Assembly: GCA_944333375.1 (NCBI GenBank)
Contig: CALVKX010000086.1
Span: forward strand, 1 to 8,130
Source: an uncultured Eubacteriales bacterium
GTDB taxonomy: Bacteria; Bacillota_A; Clostridia; Christensenellales; Aristaeellaceae
Direction: 5' to 3'
DNA: 8,130 bases
Below are positions 6,222 through 8,130 of the stretch, one piece after another. How positions within the stretch are numbered: the first letter of the stretch is position 1; each line of letters begins with the position of its first letter. Under the pieces are notes generated by a model. That model made no database searches. It was not told where the DNA came from and saw nothing but the letters and a program-made list of their open reading frames with translations. The position numbers were made by a program, and so were the translations under genes.

Positions 6222-6743
6222 GTGGAGGCTGTCAAGGGCCCTGACAGCAAGGAAGCGAGAATCGAGCGCATGGTCAACCTGTACCAGCTTCCCTTGCTTC
6301 GCCTTTGCATCATGTACCTGCGCGACGAGGAGCAGGCGAAGGACGCGGTGCAGGAGACGTTCATCAAAGCCTATCGCAATCTGGACGGATTCCGGGGAGA
6401 CGCATCCGAAAAAACCTGGCTGACGCGCATTGCGATCAACACCTGCAAAAACATGCGCAGGTCGGGATGGTTCAGATATGTCGACCATTCGGTGACCCTG
6501 GACATGGTTGCCGGACGATCCGCGTCGGCAAGCCATGAGGACGAGGAAATCACGACCGAGATTCTGAACCTGCCCATCAAGCTGCGCGAGGTCGCGCTGC
6601 TGTGCTGGCTACAGGGAACGACCTGCGACGAGGCCGCCGGGATGCTGGGAATCTCCCGGCAGGCTGTCGGCAGCCGTTTGAACCGCGCAAGAAAAAAGCT
6701 GCGCTCTGCCTTGGAAGGAAGTGACGTTCATGACCCTGCATGA
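6222..6743 (+). CDS. ECF-family RNA polymerase sigma factor (SigV-like)
   Basis: This 173-residue sigma-70 family protein of the extracytoplasmic function class would direct RNA polymerase to a small regulon in response to an envelope signal. Region 2 spans about residues 16-85, with RDEEQAKDAVQETFIKAYRN (34-53) covering the core-binding and -10-recognising helices and TWLTRIAINTCKNMRR (65-80) completing it. Region 4 spans about 112-163, with LPIKLREVALLCWLQG (117-132) and the helix-turn-helix CDEAAGMLGISRQAVGSRLN (135-154). There is no C-terminal extension, so control most likely comes from a partner protein. The start is GTG 6222, chosen for its ribosome binding site; GTG 6201 would add seven residues but overlaps the likely transcription start. 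The last 14 bases overlap the next gene, which implies translational coupling, the usual arrangement for a sigma factor and its anti-sigma factor. The GTGTCTAAT motif upstream suggests autoregulation. The exact ECF group cannot be fixed by eye. Confidence 0.93.
   Translation: MEAVKGPDSKEARIERMVNLYQLPLLRLCIMYLRDEEQAKDAVQETFIKAYRNLDGFRGDASEKTWLTRIAINTCKNMRRSGWFRYVDHSVTLDMVAGRSASASHEDEEITTEILNLPIKLREVALLCWLQGTTCDEAAGMLGISRQAVGSRLNRARKKLRSALEGSDVHDPA
6715..6719 (+). promoter_or_regulatory. Ribosome binding site inside the sigma gene, deciding the anti-sigma start
   Basis: AAGGA lies 10 bases before the ATG at 6730 and only 1 base before the GTG at 6721, so the ATG is the likely start. Confidence 0.6.
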
Positions 6744-8055
6744 AGAACGGGAACGGGTTCAGAGGGCGGTCGAACATTCGCTTGCCGATGTGAAGAGCGA
6801 TCCGTGGCTGGCGCAGCGGGTTCTTGCGAAAGCGAAAGGAGAGGAGCCTGTGAAGAAGGTATCTGCCGCGTTCATCGTGGTGATCGTGCTGATGCTTGTG
6901 ACAATGGCCGTGGGCCTGGCCGCCGGAACGGGCCTGCTGGACTATCTTTTCCGCGGAAGCGCAAAGCCGGCCGCCCGGCAGCGGGAGCTTGTGCAAAGCG
7001 TGAACGCGGAACATTCGGCAAAGGGCGTATCGGTAACGGTGACGGAAGCCCTCGCGAGCGGCGACAAGCTTTCCATGGCGTTTTCGATCATGGCGGATCG
7101 GCCCGTCTGGGCGCATCTGCTGGGCGTTGCCGTGGACGGCGAGGATGCGCTCCCGCAGGACACCAACGTGCTCAACCGATTTGTGGGGAATCCCCTGAGC
7201 GAGGGGAGCAGAAGCGTATCCGGCGGCCTGACCTGCGTCCTGAGCCAGCCGCTTCCGCCTGATGCGCATGTGAAGGTCAGGCTGGCGCTGCTGGTTCCGG
7301 GCGGCGAAATCGTGCATAAAAGCGACTTCCCCAGCGAAGAAGAGCTCCACGAGGCGATTGGGCGGGGCAAGGTATTTCTCACCGGCGACCATGGCGAGTT
7401 CCAGGTGGAATACGACCGCGTTGCCGCGCGAAACGACCCCGGACAGAACGCCGTTTATGCGCAGCTTGAACCCTACTATGCCCTGGAACGCGCGTTGACC
7501 GCCGAGGAGACGCGGGAGATGAAGCGCCTTGAATCCATGATGTACACCGTGGCGGATTTGTATGTTCATTATGGAAACATGGCGTTGCTGGACGATTTCA
7601 CGATTGATTTCGCCCTGAGCGGGGATAGGGAAAACGCCATCCCGCTGTGCAGGGCGGAATCGGACGGCACGCCCGTTCACTACGGCGTGAGGGTCGAGCA
7701 GGCGTTCATCGACGTCATGGGCTTTACCCTGCGGGCCAGGCTGTACCCGGTCGGCGGCGGCTGGACGGAGGAGCGGATCGAGCAGGCGGCGTCCACCTTT
7801 GCCTTCTACGATGAGCGGAGGGAGCCCCTGCGGTTTCAGGACACGTGGATGGAAAAGGACAGCGGCGGCTGGCAGACCGACGAGCTGGGAAACCGCTACA
7901 CCGAGATCCATTATCGGATGCCCGCGCTGGAAAACCTGCCCGCGATGGTGTATGCCGCGCCGGTTGATACGGGCGGAAGCGCCGGGCCCCTTTGGGAGGA
8001 CGCCATCGCGCTGGTGCCCGGTGATATGACGGATTTGAAGGAAGAGACCCCATAG
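6730..8055 (+). CDS. Probable membrane anti-sigma factor with DUF4179-like outer domain
   Basis: This 441-residue single-pass membrane protein overlaps the ECF sigma gene by 14 bases and is most simply its anti-sigma factor and signal sensor. Residues 1-43 are charged and cytoplasmic and contain DPWLAQRVLAKAKGEE (24-39). A hydrophobic helix follows at about 44-66, and then about 370 residues predicted to lie outside the membrane. The start of that part (about 86-125, with KGVSVTVTEALASGDKLSMA) has the strand pattern of the DUF4179 domain found in many Firmicute proteins next to ECF sigma genes. The rest contains hydrophilic beta-rich stretches, an acidic helical stretch near 255-275, and only two cysteines in the outer part (C169 and C307) that could form a disulfide. 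The classical zinc anti-sigma HxxxCxxC motif is absent. The start at 6730 is favoured over GTG 6721 by AAGGA spacing. Membrane topology and pairing with the sigma factor are well supported; sigma binding and the signal sensed are inferred. Confidence 0.75.
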   Translation: MTLHEERERVQRAVEHSLADVKSDPWLAQRVLAKAKGEEPVKKVSAAFIVVIVLMLVTMAVGLAAGTGLLDYLFRGSAKPAARQRELVQSVNAEHSAKGVSVTVTEALASGDKLSMAFSIMADRPVWAHLLGVAVDGEDALPQDTNVLNRFVGNPLSEGSRSVSGGLTCVLSQPLPPDAHVKVRLALLVPGGEIVHKSDFPSEEELHEAIGRGKVFLTGDHGEFQVEYDRVAARNDPGQNAVYAQLEPYYALERALTAEETREMKRLESMMYTVADLYVHYGNMALLDDFTIDFALSGDRENAIPLCRAESDGTPVHYGVRVEQAFIDVMGFTLRARLYPVGGGWTEERIEQAASTFAFYDERREPLRFQDTWMEKDSGGWQTDELGNRYTEIHYRMPALENLPAMVYAAPVDTGGSAGPLWEDAIALVPGDMTDLKEETP

Positions 8056-8064
8056 AAGCAGAGA

Positions 8065-8098
8065 AGGCCCGTCAAAGCGACTGCGCTTTGGCGGGCCT
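8065..8098 (+). terminator. Strong stem-loop after the last gene, terminator-like
   Basis: A 14-bp stem, GGCCCGTCAAAGCG (8066-8079) with CGCTTTGGCGGGCC (8084-8097), has one G-U pair, a four-base loop, and one extra A-T pair at its base (8065 with 8098). It begins 10 bases after the stop codon. No T run follows, so it may work as an RNA-stabilising 3' end, a factor-assisted terminator, or a copy of an intergenic repeat. The 32 bases after it to the window end hold no feature I can support. Confidence 0.5.
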
Positions 8099-8130
8099 CA
8101 GACCGTTGAAAAACCCCTGATTTTGGAGAG

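Noticed and set aside
5139..6536. Open frame of 465 codons on the - strand spanning a terminator and two + strand genes
   Set aside because: It crosses the glycosyltransferase end, the intergenic hairpins and the sigma gene, with no recognisable family.
6577..7911. Open frame of 444 codons on the - strand under the putative anti-sigma gene
   Set aside because: It is Arg/His/Pro-rich shadow coding; the + strand frame has a good start, a membrane helix and coupling to the sigma gene.

Overview
The window looks like a piece of chromosome from a GC-rich anaerobic Firmicute of the clostridial kind, possibly a gut Oscillospirales or Christensenellales relative. This is inferred from strong GC bias at third codon positions, GGAGG-type ribosome binding sites before nearly every gene, a nucleoside kinase with an N-terminal TGS/ThrRS-like region, and a SigV-like ECF sigma factor followed by a membrane protein. 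All seven genes read on the + strand. I see no mobile element, tRNA, rRNA, CRISPR array or riboswitch class that I recognise.

Bases 1-3724 are one tightly packed run: the C-terminal part of an HI0933/BaiN-type flavoprotein (its 5' end lies outside the window), a DEDDh 3'-5' exonuclease with an added Cys/His zinc-binding tail, and a large nucleoside (uridine-type) kinase whose N-terminal half resembles the TGS and editing domains of threonyl-tRNA synthetase but has lost the metal ligands. Gaps of 5 and 20 bases suggest a common transcript.

Bases 3721-6103 form a second unit. A near-consensus housekeeping promoter (TTGACA, 17 bases, TATAAA) begins inside the stop codon of the kinase gene. It drives a membrane-embedded processive-type GT2 glycosyltransferase (D, D, D, QxxRW motifs) and a soluble GT2 glycosyltransferase whose reading frames overlap or nearly touch. 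A rho-independent terminator, enclosed by an outer 7-bp inverted repeat, closes the unit. The pair probably contributes to a cell-surface polysaccharide or glycolipid; the product cannot be read from sequence.

Bases 6190-8098 form a third unit: an ECF sigma factor overlapping a single-pass membrane protein that is most likely its anti-sigma factor and sensor (short cytoplasmic N-terminus, one transmembrane helix, about 370-residue outer domain). A GTGTCTAAT motif just before the sigma gene resembles an ECF -10 element and suggests autoregulation with a very short leader. A long stem-loop follows the last gene. The most interesting parts are the sigma/anti-sigma pair with its conserved-looking N-terminal module, the degenerate ThrRS-like half of the kinase, and the structured 210-base gap between the glycosyltransferases and the sigma factor.
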